Assembly: GCA_032629725.1 (NCBI GenBank)
Contig: JAFEVB010000004.1
Span: forward strand, 1,488,001-1,552,000
Source: Gremmenia infestans
Lineage: Eukaryota; Ascomycota; Leotiomycetes; Helotiales; Hamatocanthoscyphaceae
Length of the DNA stretch: 64,000 nt
Direction: 5' to 3'
The notes beneath the pieces were generated by a model. That model was not told the DNA's origin. It worked only from the letters and a program-made list of their open reading frames with translations, and made no database searches. A program made the position numbers and the translations under genes. Positions 43,097-56,052 of the stretch are shown in pieces; positions within the stretch are counted from its first letter, which is position 1, and every line of letters begins with the position of its first letter.

Positions 43097-45946
43097 GGCG
43101 AAAGCTTCTTCTTACTAGGGGAGTACTGAAAATGTAGTTGAGTAGATTGCGAGGTCGCTAGGATTGAATCACGGATCTGTGTTCCTCCTATACTCCAAAT
43201 GTTGGAGGTGAAAATAATGTTCAAGAAAGAGTTCCGTAAGTCGATAAATGGTTCTAAAACACTCAATGCATTTCAAATTACGGAAAGTCAAACCTACTTT
43301 GAAGATGTCCTGCGCATCAACATACTCGCGTCATTCCTGCACTGTCGCCGTTTCCCAAGCTTTCGAATCGCGGACAATCACATACTCGCGTAGAAGATAA
43401 AACGCAAGTACGCAACCCCCAAATGTGCCCGACCCTCCATGACACTACCACGTTTCCCTAGTTCTAGCTTCGCAGAACGATATATGGGATATATCCGGCC
43501 TTTCTTAGTTTCCTGATAGCTGCTTCTTCGATTTCTTGCCCGAAATGACAACAAGCTGTCTTGAAAGCGCGCATTACTCAACACTTTACATAGCACAATC
43601 CGTCCAGCACAACACTCAAACCCGGGAAATAGGCAGCTGACATGGAGGATTTGGCATTAGATATTCATTGGAAGGTACTCCACCAAAAGCAACGCGATTG
43701 GCTGCGGGGGACAATAAATGTTGTTAGACTTGAAGATATGGTTCTGTTTTCTTGGTCTTTTCATAGCCTAGAAGGAAATGCTAACCAAGGACTCAGAAGA
43801 TAGCCTGATAGGCCTTATATTCCCTAGTAATAAAATTAACAGAGCTAGACTAAATTTGCAAGAAATAATTAAGATATATCATAAGATATTTAGTGGAGAA
43901 GATATTAAGGCGGAGAACATATTAGAGAGAAGCGAAGAATATACTGCTGCCCTTGAGTCACTTATTAGTGCCAAATCTGTCAGCTAAGTAACGCGAGCAT
44001 GGAACATGTTATCCGGTCTCGACGTGAGACCCTTCATCTTAAAGTCAAGTCTCTAGCCGTTTTAAAAAATTTCCTTAGCACTTTTTGGAAAAGAGAAGGG
44101 TGTTTATTAGTACGAACAGAGTATCCAAATCACAGCAAATGGTTTTAGACAGCAAATTCATTCACTACTTGCGACGATGATGAAACAAAAACAACGTCGA
44201 GTTCCTCGGAAAGAGACGTTCAAGTTTCTTCGTCAACAAGAAAGCAGAGTATATATTAGTGATTCCGGAGAGGTCAAGTAACGCAAGTCAAGTCGTAACT
44301 CCGGATTCCCAAAGCCGTTAAAGACAATATGTACTAAGCTGTCCTAAAAATCAATAGGTCTTAAATACTTCCCGACCCCCACGAGTGTAGTAGGTACAAG
44401 CCCGAATAGTGACTATGTTTATAACAGAGCAGTGAGGGAAGTTCAACATGCCACTGAATTCACTACATTCACTTCTTTCCCTCTCCCTGGAATAGTACTA
44501 TTTAAGCAATAAAACCTCGAAGTTCAGCACTCTACAACGAGGAAAAAACAATGCGCCACAGCCGGATATGTGGCGTCTAATTTGAGCTAGAACGACAATG
44601 CCTAATTATGTTTAGAACACAGCATGCAAGACTACCATAAGGGCTGGCTTAGAGAGAGCAAAAGAATTCAATTACAGACAAAGTTTCATCGAAACTTATA
44701 ACAGAAGAATTTGATTCGAAAGCAACTCAGTCATTGAATTTACTAATCAGTTGGCAGTTAACTGCAAGTGCAAACTCCATTTTCCTGAGAGCCTAGAACG
44801 TCGGTCCTGTCTCGCGAGGTCTTGATCAACAATATCTAGGAGTCGTACAAACACACAAAATCCATAGAACGATTCATCGGAAATGATTTCTACCTATATC
44901 ATTCAAAATGGCTTTCCACAAAAGAGCACGGCTTTTATACAAGTTTCCACTTTGTCCCCGCCAAGCAATAATCGAAATCCCAACACACTCTCTCCCACTA
45001 AAAGAAAAACCAAGCAACCCACCTATATCCATTCACCCAACAAACAAAAGAAACTACAAGATAAGACAAACCAATCTAATTTCTCACCATACAGCAGCTA
45101 AATAAGCATTGGCGAAAAGAACCACGCCCAAAGAGTAGTGCACCTAGTTAGTTTATACAAACCACAATAAACATTTCTCAACTTTACAAAAAACAGAAAA
45201 ATAACCAGGATCGGAAACAGTCAATCAAGCGTTTCAATTTTCACTCTAGCCTGCGACGAACATATCGGTTCAAGAAAACATAACAACGCACACTCTTTAA
45301 CAGTAAATATTCATCAATCTGATGAAATGACAAAGTCGAGACTCAGCTGTTACCCTAGTTGTCAACGACTAAGAGGAATCAGAGTGCGTCCTTACACGCA
45401 GAGCTTGTTCCCGTTATCCTAAGTTTTGGAACATTGTCACCTCTCTTGTTGGTGCGGGATAGATAGCTAGCCTCGTTTGTGTTGGGATCTGTGTATAGGA
45501 AGTGAAGTTATAAGTAATGAATCGGTTAGGAGAGAGCTACTTAGCTCCAGTCAGAAGATAAAGAATTAGTTCAAATCGATTAGAAGAGAGGTTTAAGATA
45601 TAGCAGAATTAAACACGAAGAACATACTTGTCACAAAAGCTTTGTGGCTCTAGGATAACTCAACTCGAAAATGGTGATATCAACTGCATGTATTTTTATC
45701 TTAGCACAAATGCACCGCACCGCATCGCATGATCCAGCCCCGGCACCAGCAGCTATGCAAGAATATCCCCTTATAATGCTATGGATAGCCTTCTACGCAT
45801 GTCTCTCATATCAGTCCCCAAAACAAGACATGTTTTGCTTATCGCGCCCACCCGAAGCGCCAGCATCCCACAATATCCATACAAGTGCGTGATACCCGTT
45901 AATAAGGTGGCGGTGTCTCTCTGCCCTGTCATAGCTCTATCATCAC
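43097..45946. other. Gene-poor convergent gap, 2.85 kb
   Basis: The longest stretch without a supported gene, AT-rich. An ATG-started 69-codon frame at 43778-43987 and short frames near 43642 and 44883-45105 lack homology. I see no tRNA, repeat array or transposon ends. It may hold long 3' UTRs or a degraded element. Confidence 0.5.
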
Positions 45947-48900
45947 TTACCGCAGAAACAGATCTCCGGCGCCGTTGCGTACCGCGCGTGACCTGTCAAC
46001 ATGGTCTAAGCCAAGCATATCATCATCGTTGGAAGCTACCTCCCAGATCACATCATCTGTGCCACGTTAGCGACGCATAATGCAGAATGTTCCACGTGAT
46101 GTGGGAACTTACCATCCGTGAGATATATAGGCTTGGAATAATGGCTTCTCTTGACCACCGAGAACTTGATCTTCTCAAAATTCTTGCCCTTGATACCCAG
46201 ACGCTTCTCGAGTCGTTTCTTCGTATCTGAAAACCTTTCGTTCTATACATATGTTAGACCTGTTCGGCTTGACTTTTGACTCTTCTACTTGCCTCCTTAA
46301 TTCGGAACTTGAATGGTACGCCGTGAGTTTTGTTTGGCTCGTTCTGGTAGTGGAAAGCATGCAGTAATTCTGCACTTGGGGCATCGAGGTCCTCTTCAGG
46401 TATCCTCTCCGCAACCACGTGTGTGTAGTCGCCAATTCCGGCTACAGTATACGTCCGTGCATACTCTCTGCCGACTTTGTGGTTGTTGATTTCATACACT
46501 CGAATAGGCCCAGCTTTGGCCTCGTCTTCAAGTTGAGCTTTCTTGATTAGGGCCGTGACGAGGTCCTCGACTGTGCCAGTTTTAGGAACAAGAAGCTGGA
46601 TCTCCTCCTCCTTTGATATGCCTTCGCTGAGCCACAAGAGCTTCATGGTCTTCTTCGTGTCTAATTCCGAGAGACTCATGTCCAGAATCTCAAAGTATAG
46701 TGAATCCGCCCTTTGGTTATTGTTGCTAAAAGTACTATATGGAGGGTTGAGTATGGTCGATAATACTTGGCCTTGCCCACGCTTGACGGAGGCTTTAGGA
46801 TTACTCGTTGTTGCATTAACAGTCCAGAATCGAATGTGGGTTGGGTCGACATTCAAGTGATCGCCAACTTTTGTAGCAACCTGATCGTAAGAATGCTTGG
46901 CACTAAGCGTAAGATCGAAAGCTTTGTAGCTTTCTTGGTCGGCATTTCTAGGGGATGGGTAGAATCGAACATGTCTCCGATGTAGAAGGAAATCGTAAAA
47001 CTGAGGCGCGACGTCGATATGGTCTGCGTGTCCCGATTTCACGCTCCTATCCATGTCAGTCAACTGTAATGTGAGTAGGTTTGGGGGACTGACTCTCGAT
47101 CTGAATCTGAGCTTTTTCCTTCAACCGCTTTCTGGAAACAGACGATGTCGCCGTCTTGAAGTTCTGCGGCCTTCAGAGATTGCTTTGCCTTCATTGGTTC
47201 AATCATGTTTGGCTTGATTTCCTGCATTTTGTCAATGGAGACACTACTTGGAAATTGGTGAGCCAACACTCACCTCAAATAGCCTCAGCTGAACCTTTTC
47301 ACCTGTTGGCGTCTTATCAGACCAGCCCATCTTCTTTAGGATTGCAGGTACTAAGTCCTCGACTTTCTTCTCCCTGCTGATATAGATGTGCCCAGCACCT
47401 GTCAATGACTGTGTATCAAAATCAAACCACTTCAGGAAAAGGACTATTAAATCTGATTTGGGAGCAATTCCATTCGGTGCTCCATATGGAGACGGCCATA
47501 TGGGCTCTCCGTCAGGGGATGTCTCTTCGGCGATTTCAGCCCAGAGCCGTAATTCTGGTGATTTGTTGCCCAATCTCTGCACGGCATCTTCCAAGGTGGT
47601 AATGGCATCAGGCACAGGGGCATCAGGGCGCGTTGTCTTGTTCTGGCGATTGACCATTGACCAAAGACGTAACCTCCTCGGATCGACACCGGTCTCCTCG
47701 CCAATCTTCACTGCTAGCTCTTTGAGCGTAGATTTCCGAAGAACTCTGTACGCGTAGGGTGCATCAGGAGCTTGATCAGAATGGGCGTAATCAAAGTTGG
47801 TTAGATCTGTTCCCCCATGTGCTTTGAAAGAGTCTTCAGTGATGACCTTGACCCAAAGGTAGAGATGCTGCTCTTCTCGTTCCTTCTTTCGTGCTTCTCG
47901 AATTGCAGCTTCATCCTCAAGTTTCTTTTCTGGTTGGTTGTCAGTCAAGAGTGTGTCAGTGTGAAATTGGTCAACTTACGGAGATGTGGAGGAGTGTCGG
48001 CTTGTGTGACTGGTAATAAGACATCGTCTAACCGAGTTTGTCGGATATAAACCAACATGTAGGCACTATTTTGACGCATGATAGGTGTATTGGACTTTGA
48101 GAGTTGCGGCTGACCATTAATCGTATATGCACCTCCGTAGTTATCTTCGAGAACCTCCCGTAATGTTGCCTTGGTAACTCTGTCATCATCATATTTGTAA
48201 AACCACCCATCCTTATCAGGTTTGATGAACGCGTAGTAATGACCAGCATTCAAGTCTCCGCTATGCACCAGAACACCATGAAGCTGGTAGATCCAAGGCT
48301 CCGATCGGTCTGCTTCTTCTGATAAGAATGGTGCGGCATCAAAAGTCTCAGGGAATTCGTAACGATCGTTGATCTTCATCATAGCATCGAGATTGATGTC
48401 GTACTGGAATCGCTTGAGCTGTAGATGAAGAACTTCTGGAAAACTCTCGAATATAACACCCTTCCTGGCATCCTGCAGTTTGAACTCGTCTCCAGCGAAA
48501 TATTGATTTTCCCCATCCATCGTCTCAACCTGAACGTAATCTCGGAAACTTTCCTCGATATTTTTGTTTCCGCTAACATTGAGTTGGATGTCCCAAAAGT
48601 CTTCCACTCTGCGAGATTCATATTCGACATTTATACAGGAGATGTACGTCCGCACCTTGCCACAAAAGAGTTTCGATAAGACGTTTTCGGCATCTGTCCC
48701 CTTCATCTTTTCCTCCATGCGTTCCATGAGCTTTCGCGAAAGCTCCTGTACATCCTGTTGCTCGAAGATGTGTCTTGTCTCCCATCCAAACGACTTAGTC
48801 AATTCGTTTGTACTTACAGGACCAGTAGATGTCTGAAGTTGGTAGAAAAGTCGCTGTAAGGTATAAGCGGAATTTTGAAGAGTTTCTTCGTTCTGCGTGG

Positions 48901-50048
48901 GGATTTGATAAACGGCCTACACGTGTCAGTGAAGGCTTTCTAACCCAATTCATAAGAAGCCTACTTTTCGGAATGCATTCGTGAGGTATAATGACTGGAT
49001 GAGAGAATTCAGGTAGCAAGTTGCTCCTTGATTTTTGAGCCCGACATATCCGGTCTCCGTTTTCGAGTCGTAAGAGTTGAAGTTGTGCCATAATACCCCT
49101 GTCTCGTCTTTCACAACCCGTACATATGCGGTCATATTGGCCTTGTCATCCTCGATCAAGAAGCGGCCTGAGCTATCAAAAGGAACGGTCCATAGCTTTC
49201 TTACTTCAACAAATCTCGTAAATCCCCAATCACCTTCTTCTTTTGTGAATCGGTGGTGCGCAGTGTGGTGGGTGAAGACTTCGGGCGCATCGGGATTCCA
49301 GAGCACTAAACCGAATTGTACACAAGCAACAAAGTCATCGGGGGGTTTTCCGTCTGGAAATCCTTGTTCGAGGTAGAATGATGCATGGTCGACGTTGTTT
49401 CCGTATGGGAACATGAGAACACGCCTAGCTTGTCAGCACAGCTGTACACGTCCTCATCGCAAATTATAAGCTCACCATGGGAACCCTCCAACATGGAAAA
49501 CAGGTCCATGCTCCCTCCTCGGGGTAGCTCTCCAATTCTCTATGTGCCAGGTGTGATGCGCCGTTTCTATGATAGGAGGTTCTTCTGCTAGTCGAGGGAG
49601 AACAAGGTCCTGGATAGCCTCAACTGAAGCTATATTAGCTTATCTGCCATCTACCGCGGTTGAATTCGATAGACCTACAGTCACTTGCGCGAAGTGGAGG
49701 CTCCGTATCGCTGTCTGGGTTGATAATTGCCACATCGTCCTTCTCGTTCTCGGCGTCAGCGAGCAAGTCGTCGGTATCGACAAGCATGTCATTAGGAGAT
49801 TCGACTTCGTCGGTAAACTGTGGCTGGGAAGGAAGGTCATACATGTCAGCATTGGACTCGTGTGGACCTGGAAATTTCGGCGGTGATGGTGATGGTCGTG
49901 GGAATAGTAGTCGCTGCCTCTCGTCATAGAGCTCCCGGCGGCTTGAGAGGTCGTTTAAATCTAGGGGCGCATGCTCTACATCACCCGAGTTGATGTAGAG
50001 GGGTAGGCCGATGTCTATAATCGAAGGACTGCCGCGGTTGCTAGGCAT
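45947..50048 (-). CDS. ubp15: USP7/UBP15-type ubiquitin carboxyl-terminal hydrolase
   Basis: Deubiquitinase of 1,230 residues from nine exons: 50048-49679, 49623-49476, 49424-48965, 48916-47980, 47929-47274, 47221-47094, 47046-46293, 46242-46113 and 46056-45947. Order: an acidic N-terminus, a MATH (TRAF-like) domain (HTWHIENWRA to GFTRFVEVRKLW), the USP catalytic domain with Cys box GLKNQGATCYLNS (Cys at about residue 309) and His box GDLNAGHYYAF (His at about 552), then tandem ubiquitin-like domains ending IKGKNFEKIKFSVVKR. This matches HAUSP/USP7 and yeast Ubp15, which remove ubiquitin from nuclear and peroxisomal clients. Introns are 47-56 nt. The seventh (46243-46292) has a GC-AG boundary with donor GCAAGT and branch TCTAAC. 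Exon 1's donor has two in-phase options 6 nt apart. A GTAAGT right at the stop leaves a small doubt about the C-terminus. Confidence 0.95.
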
Positions 50049-51264
50049 CTCGACTGCGCTCAGGGTGGAAGGGGGGGGATGGAGGGGAATTCCAGGAGGG
50101 GGAGCGGGAGGAGGGGGAGGAAAATGGAAGAGCTTACAGGATTCATGACTGCAAACAATAATCAGGTACGCCTTCCCAATGGAAATTGCAAGCCCAAAGC
50201 CAATCTGGAGGGGAATTTAGGGAAAATATGCTTTGTCTGTAACGTTCGTTCGGAAAAAGAGGAGAGGCTGTGCAGGGCAGGCAGGATACAGTAGAATAGT
50301 TGGAAGGCGCGAAGAGGAGCAGCTCACAAGCGATTTTGCGGGATCCAATGACGTGTGGCCGGGCCGTGGATGAAGTAAGACGCGCCGCAAACTTTATAGT
50401 AACGATAGCCGTTGATCGTGAAAAGCTTGACAAATGGGTAGAGACTGCTAACTCTCTTAGCTTCTAATATATTCTGGAGATAACGATGAACTGAGTGAGA
50501 CACAGCGTGTGGGTGATTGTGTAGATATTTTGTCGAGGTGATTCTTTTGCAAGGCTGACAAGTCGCGAGACAGAGGCTTGGTGTCGCGTGGGCTTGCAGC
50601 GATTCATCTATCCTCACACGGTTTGATGGGAGTAGAAGATTATCAAAATTGTGAATTGTTGTTGGAGAATAAAGTGAAAGGACAAAACTCCAATACGTGC
50701 TTGAAGTGGCATTAAATATACTTTGTTTGACCTCAAAGCTGTGAATGTTGTTGTGGTGCTGGTGGTGTGACTGGTTTCTTGTCAGTCATGAATATGGTGG
50801 TCTGTCCAAACTAGAGAAGAAGCTGCTTCTTACCTACATTCAACTGCTCATCAGTCGATGTTATTCAACTAATCGCCGTGGTAAAATGTATTAACACCTA
50901 CAAGCAAGTAAGCTTAAAATAGTCATAAGAGCAAGGCTGTGACGACTTCGTAATTTCGCGACGTGAACCAGGTTTGATTTAAGTTTAGCAAATGGTTTAA
51001 CTAGCCATAGCAAACGAGTCGTTAAAAATTGAAAATCTATGGGAAGTGCAGTGTCACCGAATGTAATTGTGAGGCGGTGAGGTATTAAAAACTTCCAATG
51101 AGCGAATCGAGTGGGGTATAGGTATCTATCTTCTGCAACGCTGAGCAGTACAAAAAGCAATATATCCGAGCTGTCCACAAAGCCATATTCCAGGCTCGAC
51201 GCTCCAACTCAAGAGATCATCCCTCTACTTCATTCAAACACCGTATTTAACAGTCAGTCCCTCC
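50049..51264. other. Intergenic, 1.2 kb, promoter of UBP15
   Basis: The first 80 bp upstream of the start are strongly purine-rich on the plus strand (G runs at 50064-50125), which is a pyrimidine-rich leader on the gene's strand. Beyond that, nothing recognised. Confidence 0.55.
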
Positions 51265-52327
51265 TTAATATCCTTCCCCTTCCCCCCCATAAACGGTCGG
51301 CAACTCCTTCCCGAAACTCGGTAGTTCTCCCGCAAGACTGCTTCCATAGCTCAATGGATGGAATTTCTTCACCGTCTCCGGCGACAGGAACACCTTCATA
51401 GCGGTAAACACCCATCCCATGACCAGCGGAACATTCACAAAGAACTTCTCCTTCAGAAGCTCGGGGTAAGCCATGCTGAACGTCTGGATGGTCTGCTTCG
51501 AAGCAGCACGAATGGTAGGATCCATACGGAGAAAGCTGACATTGAGATAGTCGTGGACTTGAACCATACGGTATGGGTCTTCGCCATTTTCGGGGATCTT
51601 CTCAGTTGCTGATGGGAGGTCAAGCTCTTTGAGTGAGAGCTCCATGAGAGCTGCACGCCATTTGACGAATCTGAGAATATGTCAATGATGATACTGCCCA
51701 TTGCTGGGAAAGAACTTACTCTTCGACGTCCCCAAAGGTAGCTTTATTATCCTTAACAGCCCCATAAATATTCCACGTAACGATTTCCTTCCCATGCCCC
51801 TCGATTTTAGGGTAAAACGTGACATAACCCAATCCACCAAACTTCGAAGTATCAAACTCCTCATCAGCCAAAAGCTTCATGGGATTCATGGTCTTCCTCC
51901 ATTTCAAAGCCTCGATCAACTGAGCCGTTGCCTTGGCGACATCCTTGGTGTTGGCCCTCAGGAACTTCTCAAGAACGATGGTGGTAGGAACATGAGACTC
52001 ATCAGCAAGCTCAATACCCCACATCTCATTGTGTTCTGCATCTTTGATGATGGAAGGGAGTTCAGCGAATAAATTTGACAATGGGCTTGCAGCTGGGGTA
52101 GCTTCGACTGCCGGTTTGGTTTCATCAACGGCTGTCTTTGTTTCCGGTACAGATTCTGATATTTCTGGCTTGACCGTCTCGGTAGGTGCTGGCACGACTT
52201 CAGAAGTCGCAGGCTTTGACTCCTCAACAACAGGCTCAAGAGCTTCAGAAGTTACTGGTTTAGGCTCTTCGACAACTGGTTTTGCTTCAGTAGCAGCAGC
52301 CACGGCGGGTACAGGTTCAGCGCTCAT
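51265..52327 (-). CDS. sfh5: Sec14-like phosphatidylinositol transfer protein Sfh5
   Basis: Predicted 337-residue CRAL-TRIO/Sec14-family protein from exons 52327-51720 and 51670-51265; the 49-nt intron (51671-51719, GTAAGT) splits Glu before FVKWRAALME. A Pro/Glu/Thr/Val-rich disordered N-terminus (about 85 residues, repeated KPVVEEPKP-like motifs) precedes the CRAL-TRIO N helices (LEKFLRANTKDVAKATAQL, ALKWRK) and the lipid-binding fold (FGGLGYVTFYP, DYLNVSFLRMDP, FSMAYPELLKEKFFVNVP). Sfh5 proteins act in lipid transfer at ER-plasma membrane sites, and the yeast protein binds haem. The YPELL.. motif and LPTVYGG end support the subgroup. It shares a divergent 511-bp promoter region with the mitochondrial kinase gene. 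Confidence 0.92.
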
Positions 52328-52838
52328 TTTGAAGAATATTGAAAAAGGACGTTGAAGTAAGCTTCGATTTTATGCACGTTGAATCGAAAGATATACTCCA
52401 CCAGCTCTGTGTTCATGAAACGTGTGTCTGTATCAGCTACATGGGGCAAATTTAGCCGTGCTCTATTGCATGTTGAAGAGCTCTCTGAAGAGAAGTTCAT
52501 CTTGTAACGAAAATAGCTAGTGATCCAAGATTCCAACAATCTTAAATCGATTTTAATATCTCTAATCCGTAGAATAATAATTCTCCAGTCTAGTTAGTCT
52601 CTCTGATCCTGCTTTTGTTGTCAAACAGGACAGGGGTACCGCCGAACTCGGCCAATCCAAGCTGTTTTTAAGCTGCATGTCAACCCCAAGCCAAGCTCCA
52701 AGGTGGTGGTGGGTGGTGCAAGACAACTCCCCGCTTTGCTTAAAATCCCTCGCAGGCGGTCTCGAGACTCCAAATTCCCTCCCCTTAGCAGAATTTATAG
52801 CCGTATCATCTACCTAGATACTGTATGGAATCGTCGGC
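52328..52838. promoter_or_regulatory. Divergent promoter, 511 bp
   Basis: Between SFH5 (-) and the mitochondrial kinase (+). No specific site recognised. Confidence 0.4.
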
Positions 52839-54366
52839 ATGCTGCGTAGCTATTCGCAAAATGGGCCACGGACCTTGGGGTTGACAAGACGGTTTGGCTA
52901 TCGCGCCAAAGACCTACAGCTGCATACTCGAAGAATCCATACCAGTAATCCTCCGCCATGGAGACCTGCTTCTTCTCTGGACGAGTGAGCTTCCCCAAGT
53001 TTTGAGGAATTGGGCATGAGCTGACATTGGCAGCTGGGTCGGAAAGGAAGCTCGACCGATCAGCTTGAGACAGCTGATGGTATTTGGGCGCTCTTTGACT
53101 GAAGCTCGATTGATCAGCTCTGCGAATTATGTGCGGACAGAGTTGCCAACTAGGTACGCGAATCATTACTGTTTACCCAATGTAGCTTCTGACAAGCTGG
53201 CAGATTGGCACATCGAATCCGAGACATGCAAACACTCCCCTACGTTGTAGTCACAAACCCCCACATAAGCGCCGTCTACGAACTGTACTACAAAGCATTC
53301 GAAAGTCTGCGGAGGGTGCGAGAAATCAAGACCTTAGAAGACAATGAAAAGTTCTGCAATAAGATCAGCGAGACGTTAAAGGAGCATTTGACCGTGATTC
53401 CAAAGTTGGCAATGGGCGTGCTAGAATGCAGGGACTTGATGAAGCCAGAAAACATGGACAAATTTATGAACACAATCCTACGCTCTGTATGACCCTACCC
53501 ACCCCATATAGACAAGATAAAGCTAACTTCTATCTTCATAGAGAATCTCCCGCCGCGTAATAGCAGAACAACACCTCGCCCTAACAGAAACCTTCAACTC
53601 CCCCTGGCACTTCCCCGACGCCGAAAAGCCTTCACTCACAGATGCTGAATTCGTAGGCGAAGTGTTCCTCCGCTGCAACGCTTCCGAAGTGATAACCCGC
53701 ATCGGACACGAAGTAGCCTCCCTCGCATCCCTAGCCTACGGGCCCTCCACCCCCCTCCCAGCTATAAAACTATCCGGGCACCTCGATGCAACATTCCCAT
53801 ACATCCTATCACATCTAGAATACATCATCGGCGAGTTACTCCGGAACAGCATCCAAGCAACCGTAGAGCGGAATCATAAAGGAGAGGCAGTACCGCCTAT
53901 TGAAGTAACGGTCTGTGAGGCGCAACAACACGTTATTATCAGAGTCTCAGACCAAGGCGGTGGAATCCCCCGCGACATCCTCCCACACCTGTGGTCCTTT
54001 AGCAAAGGACCCCGAAAACACCAGCGGTTAGAAAACCTGAACCAAGTCCCCAAAATGGCCGCCACACTGCAAGAACTCCGTGCTACCCCGTCCTCAAACT
54101 TTCCTCCACCTTCACCTCCACCTTTACCGCTAGACGAAAAACTTTCAATGTGGCAGGATAGCTCCTTGAGTAGTTTGAGTTCCAGGCCGCCGAATCTGAG
54201 GCTAGGCATGGGCTTGCCGTTGAGTAGGGTGTATGCCGAGTATTGGGCGGGCAGTCTGGAGTTACATAGTTTAGAGGGGTACGGTGTTGATGCGTTTTTG
54301 CAAATTAGTAAGTTGGGGAATAAGAATGAGCAGCTTACTATGCGGGCGAGTATGGATGCTGTATGA
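52839..54366 (+). CDS. Mitochondrial 2-oxoacid dehydrogenase kinase (PDK/BCKDK family)
   Basis: Predicted 457-residue matrix kinase from four exons: 52839-52984, 53034-53153, 53204-53486 and 53542-54366; introns are 49, 50 and 55 nt. The first 45 residues are Arg/Ser/His-rich without acidic residues, a mitochondrial presequence. The all-helical N domain shows ISLRQLMVFGRSLTEARL and NYVRTELPTRLAHRIRDMQ. The GHKL ATP-binding domain has N-box ELLRNSIQATVE, G1 DQGGGIP and G2 GMGLPLSR. The family phosphorylates the E1 subunit of pyruvate or branched-chain dehydrogenase and switches it off. An insert rich in Pro/Ser (NFPPPSPPPLPL) before G2, as in fungal Pkp2-like kinases, makes a pyruvate role likely but not certain. 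The upstream exons are too short or too broken to show as single frames. Confidence 0.93.
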
Positions 54367-54739
54367 ACGCTATATACCACGGGAGGCTAGGCATGAATTT
54401 TAAATACTATGAATGATGATACAGCTTCACTTCAAATCACATCACAAAGACGTTTTAGATGAGAATCATGACGTGAATTACATAGTGGCTAGGTAAAGTT
54501 AAGAAAATTAATAAAGATCAATCCAGTTCATCAGTGAGCTGAAGATGAAGCTAGCTAGCTAAGAATTAAGCTACTAACTCCGAATTTCGCCCGCAGAACA
54601 TCCCGAATTGGTAGCCGTAGCTACAATGAGAAGCAAGGAGAAATCGTGTTGCGAATGACCTGCGTACAACACCAACACCATCAACCTGACTTTTGTGGTC
54701 TCCAAATCACACCATTTCCCAAAGCCAAGTTAAAGTAGT
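54367..54739. other. Intergenic, 373 bp, convergent
   Basis: Shared 3' region of the kinase (+) and septin (-) genes. Nothing seen. Confidence 0.5.
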
Positions 54740-56052
54740 TTAACGACGGCCGTGGCTGCGAACAGCGCTACCTTGCATCGCCTCAAGTTCCGTCTCCAAA
54801 GACTTGATAGCAGCGTGCGTGCTCTCCAAATCCTTGTTCAGGCGATCACGCTCACTAATAAGCTTCTGCTCCCATTGTCTGAATCGGTGCTCCTCGATCT
54901 TAACCTGCTCAGTGAATCGCTTTCGCAGGCTCTCTTCCTCTTCCTTGAACTTGGGGTTGTCAAGCTTTCTGGGTCTGGCCTCGCCGAACTTGCGTGTCTC
55001 CATCTGCTGGGCGCGGTAGGCTTCGTAGTGTGCCTCTTCCGTGGTGTGGATGAGGTCCAACATGTGGGTTCGGATCAGGATCGAGCGCAGCTTCTTGAAA
55101 TCGCAATGGTCCTCGTTCTCGACCTCAGCAACACCCCACGAGTATTGGCGGCCCTTGACGATACGTCCATCACCAGTCTTGACATCCTTCTCGGAACCGA
55201 TGACAGCGAATGGCATAGCGCCCATAAGGGATCGTGCGTGTTGAGCGGCTTGCTCATCATCTTCTTCGACGGGTGGTGTGTAGATCTTGATGCCTTGTGC
55301 CTCGATAACAGCCCGAATCTAATTGAGATTAGCATTGCACATTCAATGTTTGTAAGGTGAGCATACTCTTTGCTTGAAGCGAGACAAGTCAGCTGGGCTA
55401 AGAGTATCTGCCTTTGCGACAACAGGAATCAAGTTGACTCTAGAGCTTAGTCTCTTCATAACCTCAATGTCCAATGGCTTCAGGGTGTGCCCGGTGGGTC
55501 TAATGAAGTACAGACACGCGTGAACACGAAGATCAATCTTGTCAACACGGCGGGGCTGTTGCTCTTGCAACATATAGGACTCATGTTGATCATCCAAGAA
55601 TTCGATAATTGGCATCCACGAGTCGCGGTTGTTAACGTAGTCTCCGAAGCCGGGTGTATCGATAACGGTGAGGCGGACTGCATGATTGTTAGTAGGCGCA
55701 ACAGATATAATCAATTTTCAAAACACATACCCTTGAAGAACTTCTCCTCCAGCTCGGCCTTTGTGATCTCAATCTCGACAGTCTTGTCCACTTGCTTTGC
55801 GTGTCTGCGCTTGTGGTCCGCGTAGTTTTTGATAGTTGTGGAGAAGAGGGTGTTGATGAAGGTCGTCTTTCCTAATCCAGATTCACCAGCAACCATAATC
55901 GTGAACGCAGCTCCTCTCTTTGCTACGATTTTATGGCGTTGGTTGGGGCTACAACACAGTCAGTATTCGACATTGATAGATTAAGGAGTCTGGTTATCGT
56001 ACAGGTTGGCAATCCCGATTGGGGATGCGCTTTCTGAAGTTGGTGGAGCCAT
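54740..56052 (-). CDS. aspA: Septin, AspA/Cdc11 group
   Basis: Predicted 385-residue GTP-binding cytoskeletal protein of septum rings and hyphal tips. Exons: 56052-56003, 55948-55731, 55677-55367 and 55318-54740; introns 54, 53 (branch CTACTAAC) and 48 nt. The GTPase motifs are G1 GESGLGKTTF, G3 DTPGFGD and G4 AKAD. A polybasic segment (KRRH) lies ahead of the septin-specific element; QYSWGVAEVENEDHCDF marks the septin unique element. The C-terminus (about residue 300 on) is a long charged coiled coil, EEEESLRKRFTEQVKIEE and further heptads. The N-terminus MAPPTSESASPIGIANLPNQ and overall length match fungal AspA (orthologue of yeast Cdc11). It is divergently placed to PWP2, 320 bp apart. Confidence 0.95.

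Noticed and set aside
43778..43987. 69-codon ATG frame in the gap
   Set aside because: AT-rich and Lys/Ile/Glu-heavy, as random AT-rich DNA would give; no homology and no partner exons found.
47980..48916. GTAAGT near 48820 inside UBP15 as an intron donor
   Set aside because: Translation straight through gives STGPVSTNELTKSFGWE, the conserved USP7 sequence, so it is coding.
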